Part shown: in pieces, positions 20,180 to 29,959 of the stretch
Position numbering within the stretch: position 1 is the first letter of the stretch
How the letters are laid out: the number at the start of each line of letters is the position of its first letter
Translations under genes and position numbers: made by a program
NCBI GenBank assembly: GCA_027488155.1
Contig: JAIYCE010000084.1
Span: 1 to 64,000 of the forward strand
Direction of reading: 5' to 3'
Length of the DNA stretch: 64,000 bases
Origin: Hyphomicrobiales bacterium
GTDB lineage: Bacteria > Pseudomonadota > Alphaproteobacteria > Rhizobiales > Beijerinckiaceae
Notes under the pieces: model-generated
Seen by the model: the letters and a program-made list of their open reading frames with translations, nothing else
Told to the model about the DNA's origin: nothing
Database searches by the model: none

Positions 20180-22585
20180 TCAACGGGCCGCTGCAAAACG
20201 GCGCACGGGACGGCCCGGTGCCATATGTTCTGCCGCGTCAAGAATAGCTGCTGCATCGATGCGATAATGCCCATAAAGCTCGTCGATATCGCCCGTCTGA
20301 CCAAAATGCTCGACGCCGAGCGACGTAATCCGGTGACCATAAACGCCGGCCATCCATGCCAAAGTCGCAGGATGCCCATCAAGCACTGATATGATGGCAC
20401 AATCACGTGGGACGGCATCGAGTAGGTTCTCGATTTGCGCGCGTGTTGTCGGCATACCGCTCTGGCGCGCGCGTTGTGCTGCTGTCCATCCCGCATTTAA
20501 TCTGTCGGCAGAAGTGACAGCAAGCAACCCAACGTCGCGGCGATCTTCAGCCATCATGCCGACGGCGCGAATGGCTTCGGGCACCACCGCGCCCATTGCG
20601 ACGACGACGCAGGCTGGGTTGGGGCCGGGCTTACGTAGCCAATAACCGCCTTCAACAATATCTTGCGCCAAATCGGGCGTCATTGCGCGTTGCGGCTGTT
20701 CAATACTACGCGTGGATAGGCGCAGATAGACCGAGCCGCCATTGGCATCACGGATCCAACGCTCATCCTGCGTGGGCTTATCTTCCGCCGCACGCTTGCC
20801 GTCACGCTGCATGTAATCGAACCCCCAGCGCATGATGACGGCGAGTTCGTCGACGAATGCAGGTTCAAAAGCTGCCAGACCATCTTGCGCCATGCCGATA
20901 AGTGGCGTTGCGATGGATTGATGCGCGCCACCTTCCGGTGCCAATGTAATACCTGATGGCGTCGCCACCGCCATGAAGCGCGCATCCTGATAGCAAGCAT
21001 AATTCAGCGCATCGAGGCCACGTGAGATGAACGGATCGTAAAGTGTGCCGACAGGCAAAAGTCGCACGCCATTAATGCTATGCGACAGGCCCAACGCCGA
21101 GAGCAGAATGAACAGGTTCATCTCTGCAATGCCAAGCTCGATATGCTGGCCTTCCGGCGAAAACTCCCACGTAAAGGTTGAAGGTATTTTTTCTTTCCGA
21201 AACAGATCGGCCACGGTATCGCGCGCGAAGAGGCCACGCCGATTCACCCAACCGCCCAGATTGGTCGACACCGTTACATCGGGCGCGCAGGTAACGATGC
21301 GATCGGCAAGCGCGCTGTCAGATCGCGCAATCTCCTGCAAGATCAGCCCGAAGCCTTGCTGAGTCGACATGGTTCGGTTGATGCGGACCTCAAGCCTCTC
21401 GGGAACAGGAACCGATGGCGCGGTAAGCCGGCGCGTCTTGTCGGTCGCGAAGGGGGCCTTTTCGATGAATTTTTCAACTTCAGCGGCCGGATAAGGCATG
21501 GCCTCAAACTTGTCCCATTCATGCCCGGTACGAATGCCCAGTTTGGTCCGCCAATCCTCAACCTGTTTCGGCGTCATGAGGCCGGCATGGTTATCCTTGT
21601 GCCCCTGAAACGGCAGACCCACACCCTTGATCGTGTAGGCAATGAAACAGACGGGCCGGTCGTGATCGATGCGCTCGAATGCATCGATCAGGCTTTCCAT
21701 GCAATGGCCGCCCAGATTGGACATCAAAGCGAGCAATTCGCCATCGTTGCGCTTTTCAATCAAACGCGTGACCTCGCCTTGGTCGCCAATGTCATCAAGC
21801 AGACGCTTACGAAATGCTGCACCACCTTGAAAGCAGAGCGCCGCGTACATTTGGTTCGGGCAATTGTCGATCCATTGCCGTAATTTGTCTCCGCCTGTTT
21901 CAGCAAACGCCTCTTGCATGAGGCGGCCATATTTGACGATGACGACATCCCAACCGAAATTGCGGAAAATCGCCTCCAGTTTTTCCCACAGGCCTTCGCG
22001 AATGACAGCGTCAAGCGATTGTCGATTGTAATCGACAATCCACCAGCAATTTCTGAGGCCCTGCTTCCAACCTTCAACGAGCGCCTCGTAGATATTCCCC
22101 TCGTCCATCTCGGCATCGCCAACCAACGCAATCATTCGGCCTTCAGGGCGATCTTTCATCCAGCCATGAGCGTTGACGTAGTCCTGCACAAGCGAAGAAA
22201 ACAAGGTTTGTGCGACGCCCAATCCGACAGAGCCAGTGGAAAAATCGACATCGTCACTGTCCTTGGTGCGTGAGGGATAAGATTGCGCGCCGCCAAGCCC
22301 ACGAAAACGCTCCATCTTCTCGCGTGTCTGTTTTCCGAACAGATATTGAATGGCGTGATAGACAGGCGAAGCGTGCGGTTTAACAGCAACACGGTCCTCC
22401 GGTTTCAACACGGAGAAGTAAAGCGCCGTCATGATGGTGGAGAGCGAAGCTGAGGATGCTTGATGGCCGCCCACTTTTAACCCGTCGCGATTAGGCCTGA
22501 TGTGGTTCGCGTGGTGGATCATCCACGTTGAAAGCCAGAGAACCTGCGTCTCCAGCGCTTTGAGCATTGCGATACGTCCAGCCAT
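20180..22585 (-). CDS. Homodimeric pyruvate dehydrogenase E1 / transketolase-like protein
   Basis: WLSTWMIHHANHIRPNRDGLKVGGHQASSASLSTIMTALYF...GDAEMDEGNIYEAL...WWIVDYNRQSLD; AceE-like architecture. Confidence 0.8.
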   Translation of the reverse strand: MAGRIAMLKALETQVLWLSTWMIHHANHIRPNRDGLKVGGHQASSASLSTIMTALYFSVLKPEDRVAVKPHASPVYHAIQYLFGKQTREKMERFRGLGGAQSYPSRTKDSDDVDFSTGSVGLGVAQTLFSSLVQDYVNAHGWMKDRPEGRMIALVGDAEMDEGNIYEALVEGWKQGLRNCWWIVDYNRQSLDAVIREGLWEKLEAIFRNFGWDVVIVKYGRLMQEAFAETGGDKLRQWIDNCPNQMYAALCFQGGAAFRKRLLDDIGDQGEVTRLIEKRNDGELLALMSNLGGHCMESLIDAFERIDHDRPVCFIAYTIKGVGLPFQGHKDNHAGLMTPKQVEDWRTKLGIRTGHEWDKFEAMPYPAAEVEKFIEKAPFATDKTRRLTAPSVPVPERLEVRINRTMSTQQGFGLILQEIARSDSALADRIVTCAPDVTVSTNLGGWVNRRGLFARDTVADLFRKEKIPSTFTWEFSPEGQHIELGIAEMNLFILLSALGLSHSINGVRLLPVGTLYDPFISRGLDALNYACYQDARFMAVATPSGITLAPEGGAHQSIATPLIGMAQDGLAAFEPAFVDELAVIMRWGFDYMQRDGKRAAEDKPTQDERWIRDANGGSVYLRLSTRSIEQPQRAMTPDLAQDIVEGGYWLRKPGPNPACVVVAMGAVVPEAIRAVGMMAEDRRDVGLLAVTSADRLNAGWTAAQRARQSGMPTTRAQIENLLDAVPRDCAIISVLDGHPATLAWMAGVYGHRITSLGVEHFGQTGDIDELYGHYRIDAAAILDAAEHMAPGRPVRRFAAAR

Positions 22586-22590
22586 GGCGA

Positions 22591-22602
22591 CCCCCCCCCC
22601 CC
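22591..22602. repeat. 12-bp poly-C (poly-G on minus) homopolymer at the RBS position of the E1-like gene
   Basis: Minus strand reads GGGGGGGGGGGG-TCGCC-ATG. Confidence 0.9.
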
Positions 22603-22719
22603 GAGAATGAACCGATGCTAGGAATAATTCAGGGCAAATTTTTGCCTCTTTTTTGCTTGCAATTCCATTATTTTAGATGTTCTTTCCTTTTAAAACCCCG
22701 TTTTGAGGATTTTATACCC

Positions 22720-23181
22720 TTGGTAACCCTCGACGAAACCGACCGGAAAATCCTGTCCCTGCTGCAAACCGATTCACGCCTCACCCTGCAAGAGATCGCG
22801 GACCGGATTGGGCTGTCCGCCTCGCCCTGTCATCGCCGCATCCGGCGCCTCAAGCAGGAGGGCGTCATCGTCCGCTACTCGGCCATGGTCGACCAGCGCG
22901 CGGTCGGCTTACCGGTGTCGGTTTTCATTTCCATCAAACTCGAACGCCAGAAAGAGGCCGATCTCGAACGTTTCGCCAAGGCCATCCAGAGCTGGCGGGA
23001 AGTTGTAGAATGTTACCTAATGACAGGACCACGGGATTATCTGCTGCGCGTCGTTGTTCCCGATCTCATCGCGTATGAGCAATTCATTAAGCAGAAGCTG
23101 ACGCGGCTCGATGGCATTGCTTCGATCGAATCCAGCTTTGCGCTCGACCAAATCAAATATTCAGTCGCACTCCCTTTATGA
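22720..23181 (+). CDS. Lrp/AsnC family transcriptional regulator
   Basis: LDETDRKILSLLQTDSRLTLQEIADRIGLSASPCHRRIRRLKQEGVI; in-frame TTG start. Confidence 0.88.
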   Translation: MVTLDETDRKILSLLQTDSRLTLQEIADRIGLSASPCHRRIRRLKQEGVIVRYSAMVDQRAVGLPVSVFISIKLERQKEADLERFAKAIQSWREVVECYLMTGPRDYLLRVVVPDLIAYEQFIKQKLTRLDGIASIESSFALDQIKYSVALPL

Positions 23182-23241
23182 GATGCGGCTTGCATCCAGC
23201 TCACGCGATCTCCAAGGTGCTGGGCGTGTGAGGAGAACCCG

Positions 23242-24078
23242 ATGAAATCATCTGAAATGCAAACTGCCGCGAACGACGCCCTCGCCAAGCGTTATGGTCA
23301 AAAGGCTATTCCAACCATCGGTGGTTGGAACGAAACGATTGCACTCCTCATGGCGCACCGCTCAATACGCGCCTATCGTCCCGATCCCCTTCCAATAGGC
23401 ACGCTCGAAACCTTAGCGGCTGTTGCGCAATCTGCAGCGACAAGTTCAAACATGCAGATGTGGTCAATGATCGCTGTTACCGATCAAGACACAAAAGCAA
23501 AGATCGCTGCGGCTTCACAAAAGCAGAAGCACATTGAACAGTGCCCACTTTTTCTTGTCTTCGTGGCCGATTGTTCGCGCAATCGCCGACTGGGCGATGC
23601 TGCCGATACCGAACTCGCGTCGCTCGACTATTTTGAATCCTTTCTCGTTGCCTCAATCGATGCAGCTCTTGCCGCACAGAACGCAGTCGTTGCTGCGGAA
23701 TCTCTCGGGCTCTCTACTGTCTATATAGGCGCGCTACGCAATCAACCGCTCTTCATTGCCGAATTGCTAGGCCTCCCGAAGGGTACGCTCGGCGTGTTTG
23801 GTTTATGCGTCGGGTACGCCGATGAACACGCCGTGAACGAAGTAAAACCGCGCCTGCCTCAAGAAGCAGTTCTATTCCATGGTCGATATGGAGTGATGCA
23901 GGAAAAAGATCTGATCGCAGATTACGATCAAGAGATGGGCGCTTTCTCCAAACGTCATGAGATGTCAGACGACACATGGTCGGGACGTGTGCTTAACCGC
24001 CTATCTAATCCTGCCAATCTCAATGGCCGCGACCAACTTGCATCTATTTTGAACGCCATGGGTTTCAAGCTCAAATGA
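23242..24078 (+). CDS. Nitroreductase family (NfsA/FRP-like) oxidoreductase
   Basis: LLMAHRSIRAYRPDPLPIGTLETLAAVAQSAATSSNMQMWSMIAVTD...GVFGLCVGYAD. Confidence 0.88.
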   Translation: MKSSEMQTAANDALAKRYGQKAIPTIGGWNETIALLMAHRSIRAYRPDPLPIGTLETLAAVAQSAATSSNMQMWSMIAVTDQDTKAKIAAASQKQKHIEQCPLFLVFVADCSRNRRLGDAADTELASLDYFESFLVASIDAALAAQNAVVAAESLGLSTVYIGALRNQPLFIAELLGLPKGTLGVFGLCVGYADEHAVNEVKPRLPQEAVLFHGRYGVMQEKDLIADYDQEMGAFSKRHEMSDDTWSGRVLNRLSNPANLNGRDQLASILNAMGFKLK

Positions 24079-24102
24079 ATGAATATTGACCAGTCCGCTG
24101 CG

Positions 24103-24240
24103 TTACTTGGAGCGGATAACACCCTTCAGCCCAAAAAGCCGTTTAACCAGAAATAGGATCATGTAATTCATGAAAACCTCGATCGACGAGGCTACGGCAA
24201 TCACCAGCCGCAGGTCATGGTAATGGTCGCCAATAACATC
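24103..24240 (-). pseudogene. C-terminal remnant of a membrane protein
   Basis: Minus frame DVIGDHYHDLRLVIAVASSIEVFMNYMILFLVKRLFGLKGVIRSK* with no start or upstream body. Confidence 0.35.
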
Positions 24241-24863
24241 TGAAAAGCCGCGCTATCAAACGTTTCACCCGTAAATCCAAAAAGAAAAGGGATAGCCCAT
24301 AACCCTTACAATGCAAAAACCGGCTTAATCTTTGCGAGATGAGCAGCGCATAAAACCAATAATTGCGAGATGTTGGAATCGGCGAAAAAAGCTGAATGAC
24401 TGCATAATCATTCAACTACAAAGCTCGACGCGAATGTCATAATTTTTGTAGACGATTGGCCTTATGCCCTTCGATGAAAGGCTCATTAGGCTTCACTTGT
24501 ATGAACCGACGATGAAAAGCGGGGCAAGATTAACAGGCTATAGAACCCATGTATGGACAATAATTTCCTTATAAAACAACCACCTATCCGCCTTCAATAA
24601 GCAATCATGAGATAATTATAGACGCTGAATATACTCAGATATTCTTAAAACACTCGATAAGATTTTTAATTTAGAAGATATAGGTTTTGCATTCTATTCT
24701 GCTTTCATTTCTTCAATAAATATTTTTTGATATAATTTCTGCGCTAAGAGTATATTCTTCTGAAATATTTGATGTAAGCAATCTGATAGATGTCTATCTC
24801 AAACAATCGATATGAATAAATGGAACAGCACTCTCATCTCCAGTGAGCATTAAAATTACATAC

Positions 24864-26144
24864 CTACATCAATAAATTCGGTAGCCACATCGCCGATTGC
24901 GGAAAGTATACCACGAGGAAAACAACCGCTAGAACAACGCCAATAAATGGAATCACTTCGACACTCACCTCTTTAATCGTACAATTAGCCATCGGGGTAA
25001 CGATAAAAAGTGCAATCGCCATAGGTGGCGTTATCAAAGCGATTTGCACAGCCATCACAATCACGAGGGCTAAATGATGTCCATCAACAGCGAACACTTT
25101 ACTCATAGGAAAGATAATCGGGACCAGCATGATCATGGCAGCTACACCTTCCATGACAAATCCCAACAAGAAGAAAAGTATGACAACGACTGTCATGAAC
25201 ATATCGGCTGAACCAATCACTCCTTGGAGTGCGATACCGAGCTTCTGTGGGACCATATCAAGAACGAGAATCCACGAGACAAGCTTTGCTGTTCCGAACA
25301 AGAGAAACACAATCGCGCTTAGCTTACCGGCTGCTAACAGCGATTCATAAATCTCACGAGGAGTCAGCGTCCGATAGATAAACGCACCAAGAACTAAAGC
25401 GTAGCAAGATGCTATAGCGCCAGCCTCAGTTGGGGTAAACCAGCCAGATAAAATACCGCCTATAATAAAAACAGGTAACACTATCGCTAACGAAGCGCGC
25501 TTCAGGCTACCGCCAATTTCCCTAATATCCCAGCCTTGCTTTCCTCCAGGAAAACCGCGCCGTCTTGCTAGAATAGCAATCAGCGCCATCATACCCAAAC
25601 CAATCAGAATTCCAGGTGTGATGCCTGCAAGAAATAATCGAGAAACTGAAAGATTACCGCCTGCAATGTGCGCGATGATTAACATACCCACACTAGGTGG
25701 AATGATAGCGCCCATGACCGATGATGCTGCTGTCACCGCAGCTGCAAAGCCACGCGGATATCCCTCACGAATCATACTTGGAATCATCGTGCTCCCAACG
25801 GCCGCACAATCTGCAATCCCAACACCCGTCACGCCACTAAAAAGCATGCTTGAACCAACAGTTACATGAGCCAAGCCGCCTTTAAACGGTCCAATCAACG
25901 AACGTGCAAAATCAACGATACGTGGCATTAAATCACCACGGACCGCAAATTCACCGACCAATATAAAAAATGGAATTGCGAGCAATGGAAAAGAATCCAT
26001 TCCACCAAAAATAATCGTCGGGACAACTGTCAAATCCGCCTGCCCGGATATAACGATATACGCTACGCCGATTAGGCCCAAGGAAAATGCGATTGGTACG
26101 CCGATCGTCAGCAGGGCAAAGAAGGTCGGGAAAAGCGCAATCAT
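24864..26144 (-). CDS. TRAP transporter large permease (DctM-like)
   Basis: PTFFALLTIGVPIAFSLGLIG...FILVGEFAVRGDLMPRIVDFARSLIGPFKGGLAHVTV. Confidence 0.92.
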   Translation of the reverse strand: MIALFPTFFALLTIGVPIAFSLGLIGVAYIVISGQADLTVVPTIIFGGMDSFPLLAIPFFILVGEFAVRGDLMPRIVDFARSLIGPFKGGLAHVTVGSSMLFSGVTGVGIADCAAVGSTMIPSMIREGYPRGFAAAVTAASSVMGAIIPPSVGMLIIAHIAGGNLSVSRLFLAGITPGILIGLGMMALIAILARRRGFPGGKQGWDIREIGGSLKRASLAIVLPVFIIGGILSGWFTPTEAGAIASCYALVLGAFIYRTLTPREIYESLLAAGKLSAIVFLLFGTAKLVSWILVLDMVPQKLGIALQGVIGSADMFMTVVVILFFLLGFVMEGVAAMIMLVPIIFPMSKVFAVDGHHLALVIVMAVQIALITPPMAIALFIVTPMANCTIKEVSVEVIPFIGVVLAVVFLVVYFPQSAMWLPNLLM

Positions 26145-26644
26145 GATGATTTAACCTCGACTTCATTCGATAACTGGGCCGTCTTGCCGGCTAGCATCTT
26201 CCACGTGTTATATGCGGTCACGAAAAACATCAGGCCTCCGCCAACAGGCAAAGCCAAATAAATCCAAAACATCGATATCCCTAATGTAACAGTCTGATCG
26301 CCTCGCATACCGGGCAATATTTTTAAGGACGCGTAAACAAACACCGCCAAAAATAGAAGTGTCAAAAATTGAGAAGCAATCGCCATTCCCCTCTTTATTG
26401 ATGGCGATATGCGCGTTGGTAACATTTCAATTCGTATGTGCTCATCTGTTTGCGCAGCTAACCCACCAGCAAGCATTACAATCCAAATCATCAAATACCG
26501 TGACGCCTCATCCGAAACAATAATCGAAAAATTAAACATACCACGCAACGCCACTTCTGATGTGACAATCACAGTAATGAGCGCGGTCAACCCAACGGTG
26601 AGGTATTCTAATGTTCTCTTGAGCCTATCCATAAAATTGATCAT
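26141..26644 (-). CDS. TRAP transporter small permease (DctQ-like)
   Basis: Four-TM protein, RYLMIWIVMLAGGLAAQTDEHIRIEML; overlaps the DctM start. Confidence 0.88.
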   Translation of the reverse strand: MINFMDRLKRTLEYLTVGLTALITVIVTSEVALRGMFNFSIIVSDEASRYLMIWIVMLAGGLAAQTDEHIRIEMLPTRISPSIKRGMAIASQFLTLLFLAVFVYASLKILPGMRGDQTVTLGISMFWIYLALPVGGGLMFFVTAYNTWKMLAGKTAQLSNEVEVKSS

Positions 26645-27396
26645 GCTAAAACATACCCTCCGTTAACATCCAGAATAGCGCCGGTCATAAACGACGCTGC
26701 ATCGGAAGCTAAAAACAATACAACCGGCGCGATATCATCTGAACTTGCTAAGCGGCCGATCGGGATCTGTGCAGCTAAAGAATCTTTGCCATCATGATCA
26801 AGCAAATCAGCCAACCGATCGCCATCAACGGGACCTGGCGCAACTGTATTCACTAAAATTGCTTCATTTGCATATTCTTTTGCCAGATGTCGGCTTAGCC
26901 CGATTACCCCAGCTTTGGCGGCCGTATACGAACAACCTAGAAGCGGACTAACTGTGCGTCCGGCATTAGAAGAAAAATTTATAATCCTGCCGCCATGACG
27001 CTTTCGCATCAATGGCACTGCATATTTGGCACAAAGAAAAGATCCCTTCAAATTAGAATCAATAACCATGTCCCATTCGTCAGCTGGTGTTTCATCAGAA
27101 CGACGAAAAGCTTCTCCATAGCCGCCAGCCATATTCACAAGTATATCGAGACCCTTAAACTCTTGATCAACGTTTTGAAACATGGCTTTCACTGAGGCAT
27201 CATCTCTGACATCAGTATGAAATGCGCGCGCTATTCCGCTATGCCTCGTTATGTCGGAAGCGACGGATTTCGCGCGCATCTCATCAAGATCGGCTACGCA
27301 GACGGTGGCTGATTCTTTAGCAAAGGCATGAGCAACTGCTGCGCCCATTCCACGACCAGATCCCGTAATGAGGACAATTTTATTTGCAAAAGACAT
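26641..27396 (-). CDS. SDR family oxidoreductase
   Basis: VLITGSGRGMGAAVAHAFA...INFSSNAGRT...YTAAKAGVIGLSRHLAKEYA...VNGGYVLA. Confidence 0.92.
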   Translation of the reverse strand: MSFANKIVLITGSGRGMGAAVAHAFAKESATVCVADLDEMRAKSVASDITRHSGIARAFHTDVRDDASVKAMFQNVDQEFKGLDILVNMAGGYGEAFRRSDETPADEWDMVIDSNLKGSFLCAKYAVPLMRKRHGGRIINFSSNAGRTVSPLLGCSYTAAKAGVIGLSRHLAKEYANEAILVNTVAPGPVDGDRLADLLDHDGKDSLAAQIPIGRLASSDDIAPVVLFLASDAASFMTGAILDVNGGYVLA

Positions 27397-27423
27397 CAGC
27401 CTATTCCGCCTGCTTGACGTTAG

Positions 27424-28416
27424 TTAGCTATTTGCTTTAACGATATCTGCTACGAGACCTTCGCCGTCTGGGCCAAGTTGCGCAATCGCCGGTGCATAAA
27501 CCGATTGCGCTGCATCCCGATAAGCTTTTAGCGTCTCAGCTGGAACATTGTTAACTTGCATGTTTTTCTTAAGAAGTTCCATTGTTTGCTCTTCTTCTTG
27601 AGCGTTGACGGTTCGCTGGAACTTTGTTGCTTCAGCCATTGCCTCACGGAAAGCGTTCACCAAATTAGCCGGGATCTTTTTCAAGCTCTGCTCGCTAGCA
27701 ACAACAACCATAGGCTCGTTGGCATGCGCAGTTAGCGAATAGAACTTCTGGACTTCATACATCCGGAATGAACCCATCACAGCAACCGGATTTTCTTGTC
27801 CGTCAATCACTCCCTGACGAAGGGCAGAAATCAACTCCGAGAAGTCCATTGGCGTTGGGATAGCTCCTATTTTCTTAAAGAACTCAACATGAACAGGCGT
27901 TGGCAGAGTTCTGAGCTTCAGACCCTGAATATCTCCAGGGGCCATGATCGGGCGCTTACTGTTAGAGACATGGCGAAAACCATTATCCCACCATCCTGCA
28001 GCCGAAAGGTTCTGGGCTAGCATTAAGCTATCAAGTTTCTTGCCGACATTCCCATCCAGAACACCAAACATCGTTGCCCGGTCTTTGAAAAGATACGGGA
28101 AAATCAACGCATTTAGCTGTGGCACATTCCGTGTTGCGTGAGACACACCTGTCAGCACAAGATCAACACTTCCACGACGTGCAAGCTCGAGAACTTCTCG
28201 ATTTGAACCCAGTGTATTATTGTTGAAGATGGCAACTTCGATCCGTTTTCCAGACCTGTTTTCAAGCTCTTCTTTGAACTTGGCTTGTGCACGCCCCCAT
28301 GAGCTTGCATCAGTCGCAAAGCTAGCAAAACGAAGCGTAAGCTCTGCTGCGCGCGCAATGGATGGAATGATAAAGGGTGAAGCAACTGCTGCACCAAGGA
28401 ATTGTCTACGGTTCAT
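27424..28416 (-). CDS. TRAP transporter substrate-binding protein (DctP family)
   Basis: LTLRFASFATDASSWGRAQAKFKEELENRSGKRIEVAIFNNNTLGSNREVLELARRGSVDLVLTG. Confidence 0.92.
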   Translation of the reverse strand: MNRRQFLGAAVASPFIIPSIARAAELTLRFASFATDASSWGRAQAKFKEELENRSGKRIEVAIFNNNTLGSNREVLELARRGSVDLVLTGVSHATRNVPQLNALIFPYLFKDRATMFGVLDGNVGKKLDSLMLAQNLSAAGWWDNGFRHVSNSKRPIMAPGDIQGLKLRTLPTPVHVEFFKKIGAIPTPMDFSELISALRQGVIDGQENPVAVMGSFRMYEVQKFYSLTAHANEPMVVVASEQSLKKIPANLVNAFREAMAEATKFQRTVNAQEEEQTMELLKKNMQVNNVPAETLKAYRDAAQSVYAPAIAQLGPDGEGLVADIVKANS

Positions 28417-28487
28417 GGATTCCCTCCCCTATTATAACTGCGCATGATTACGCAGCTTATACCTTCAACTGACTTTCGTATGCGGCC

Positions 28488-28907
28488 TTATACCTCATGA
28501 ACGCTTAAGCCTCTGGGCTTAACATCTGGCGGTAATGGTAGTGGAGCATTGGCACTGTTTTTGTGCTCAACCGTAACAAACACGAGATCCGTATCGCCTA
28601 TATTTTCTAGATCATGCACCATGAAATGCCCTTTTTCGAAGGTGAGGTGCTTCGTCTGACCAGGTGCGTATTCTGCAACGGTCGGAGCACCACCATTTAC
28701 ATGTTGCTGAGCCTTTCCTGTTGAAAGGCTTGTCCAGAAATAGTCTAGAACATGGCGGTGAAATCCAACGCGTTCACCCGGCGCAATGCGCATATACCAT
28801 ACACGCGTATTATCGGTCTCCGACAACAGCACCTGACCCACACAAGGGTTAAAGCTGTTTTTCTCAAAATCTGTTTTGAGTGGCTCTGGAAGCGCCCATA
28901 CCGTCAT
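28488..28907 (-). CDS. Small cupin-fold protein
   Basis: RIAPGERVGFHRHVLDYFWTSLSTG...VHDLENIGDTDLVFVTVEH. Confidence 0.7.
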   Translation of the reverse strand: MTVWALPEPLKTDFEKNSFNPCVGQVLLSETDNTRVWYMRIAPGERVGFHRHVLDYFWTSLSTGKAQQHVNGGAPTVAEYAPGQTKHLTFEKGHFMVHDLENIGDTDLVFVTVEHKNSANAPLPLPPDVKPRGLSVHEV

Positions 28908-29959
28908 GGAATGATCCTTTCTTTCTGCATCCTGCGGAAAAGATCAATGAACATCACTTCGCTATCCATGAATTCTAAGAATCCGTATTTGCGGCATTTA
29001 GTTGTATCGGACATCACGTCCCAATCATTAGAGAACGCATAATTGGCGAATGCCCAGCTCACTAGGCGTGACAACGGGTAACCTGCAAGGTTGTATTTGA
29101 CGTTCATAAGTTCCCAAACCTTGTCTGATCCCTTCATCGTCTCCCGGAGATCGACTGTTTCAACGCCTCCAGCTTCCATCCCAAAATGCTCGGCAAAACG
29201 AGGCCAAAGATTTTGATAACGGAAAAAGTCGCCATTAGTAATGTTAAAGGCCTGATCGGCGCATTTTGGATTCGTCGCCATCCAAACCATGGCCCGCGCG
29301 AGCAAGCCGGCGTCTGTTGCTTGATAGATGGATGTGAATGCGCCGGGCTTGCCGGGAAAGCTTAAGGGTCGCCCCATCTCTCGCAAAAGCGTCGCATACG
29401 CACCAATAGTTGCGATCAAATTAAGTGGATTTCCGAGGGAAAGGCCACAAATGACATGAGGGCGAGCGGCAGACCAGCTCCATTGCTTTCCGATCCGTGA
29501 CTTTTCAAGAAAATCCTGTTGGTCGTAATAAAAATGCGGTGTTGAAACACGCGCATCAGCTTCTTTTGCAGGAGTTTTAAATGGCCCTAGATACTGACCG
29601 TAATATTTGGTTCCCTGAAGCAAGCAAACATGCTGAAGATTCTTTGCTGCCTTCTCAACAATAGGAAGCATGTTTTCAAACATTCTTGCATTCGGCTCAC
29701 GCGTATTTGCAATAACTGGATCATCTTTATAGGCCATATAGAAGACATGTGTGACGTCAGAAAGACCACTCAACGCTTCTCGGCAATTGGCTACATCGCT
29801 CAAATCAGCAGATACAAAACGTGCTTTGGTTGGGAAATAAGGTGCATTTCTTGAAACAATAATCGTGTTCCAATCAGACAGCATTTCAAGATGGGAGACT
29901 AATGCGCGTCCAGAAACACCTGTAGCGCCAAGCACAAGCGCTGTTTTCTTATCAATCAT
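28904..29959 (-). CDS. SDR-type reductase resembling the PRISE (progesterone 5beta-reductase/iridoid synthase-like) family
   Basis: TALVLGATGVSGRALVSHLE...THVFYMAYKDDP...LLQGTKYYGQYLGP...ADARVSTPHFYYDQQDFL...WSAARPHVICG. Confidence 0.75.
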   Translation of the reverse strand: MIDKKTALVLGATGVSGRALVSHLEMLSDWNTIIVSRNAPYFPTKARFVSADLSDVANCREALSGLSDVTHVFYMAYKDDPVIANTREPNARMFENMLPIVEKAAKNLQHVCLLQGTKYYGQYLGPFKTPAKEADARVSTPHFYYDQQDFLEKSRIGKQWSWSAARPHVICGLSLGNPLNLIATIGAYATLLREMGRPLSFPGKPGAFTSIYQATDAGLLARAMVWMATNPKCADQAFNITNGDFFRYQNLWPRFAEHFGMEAGGVETVDLRETMKGSDKVWELMNVKYNLAGYPLSRLVSWAFANYAFSNDWDVMSDTTKCRKYGFLEFMDSEVMFIDLFRRMQKERIIP

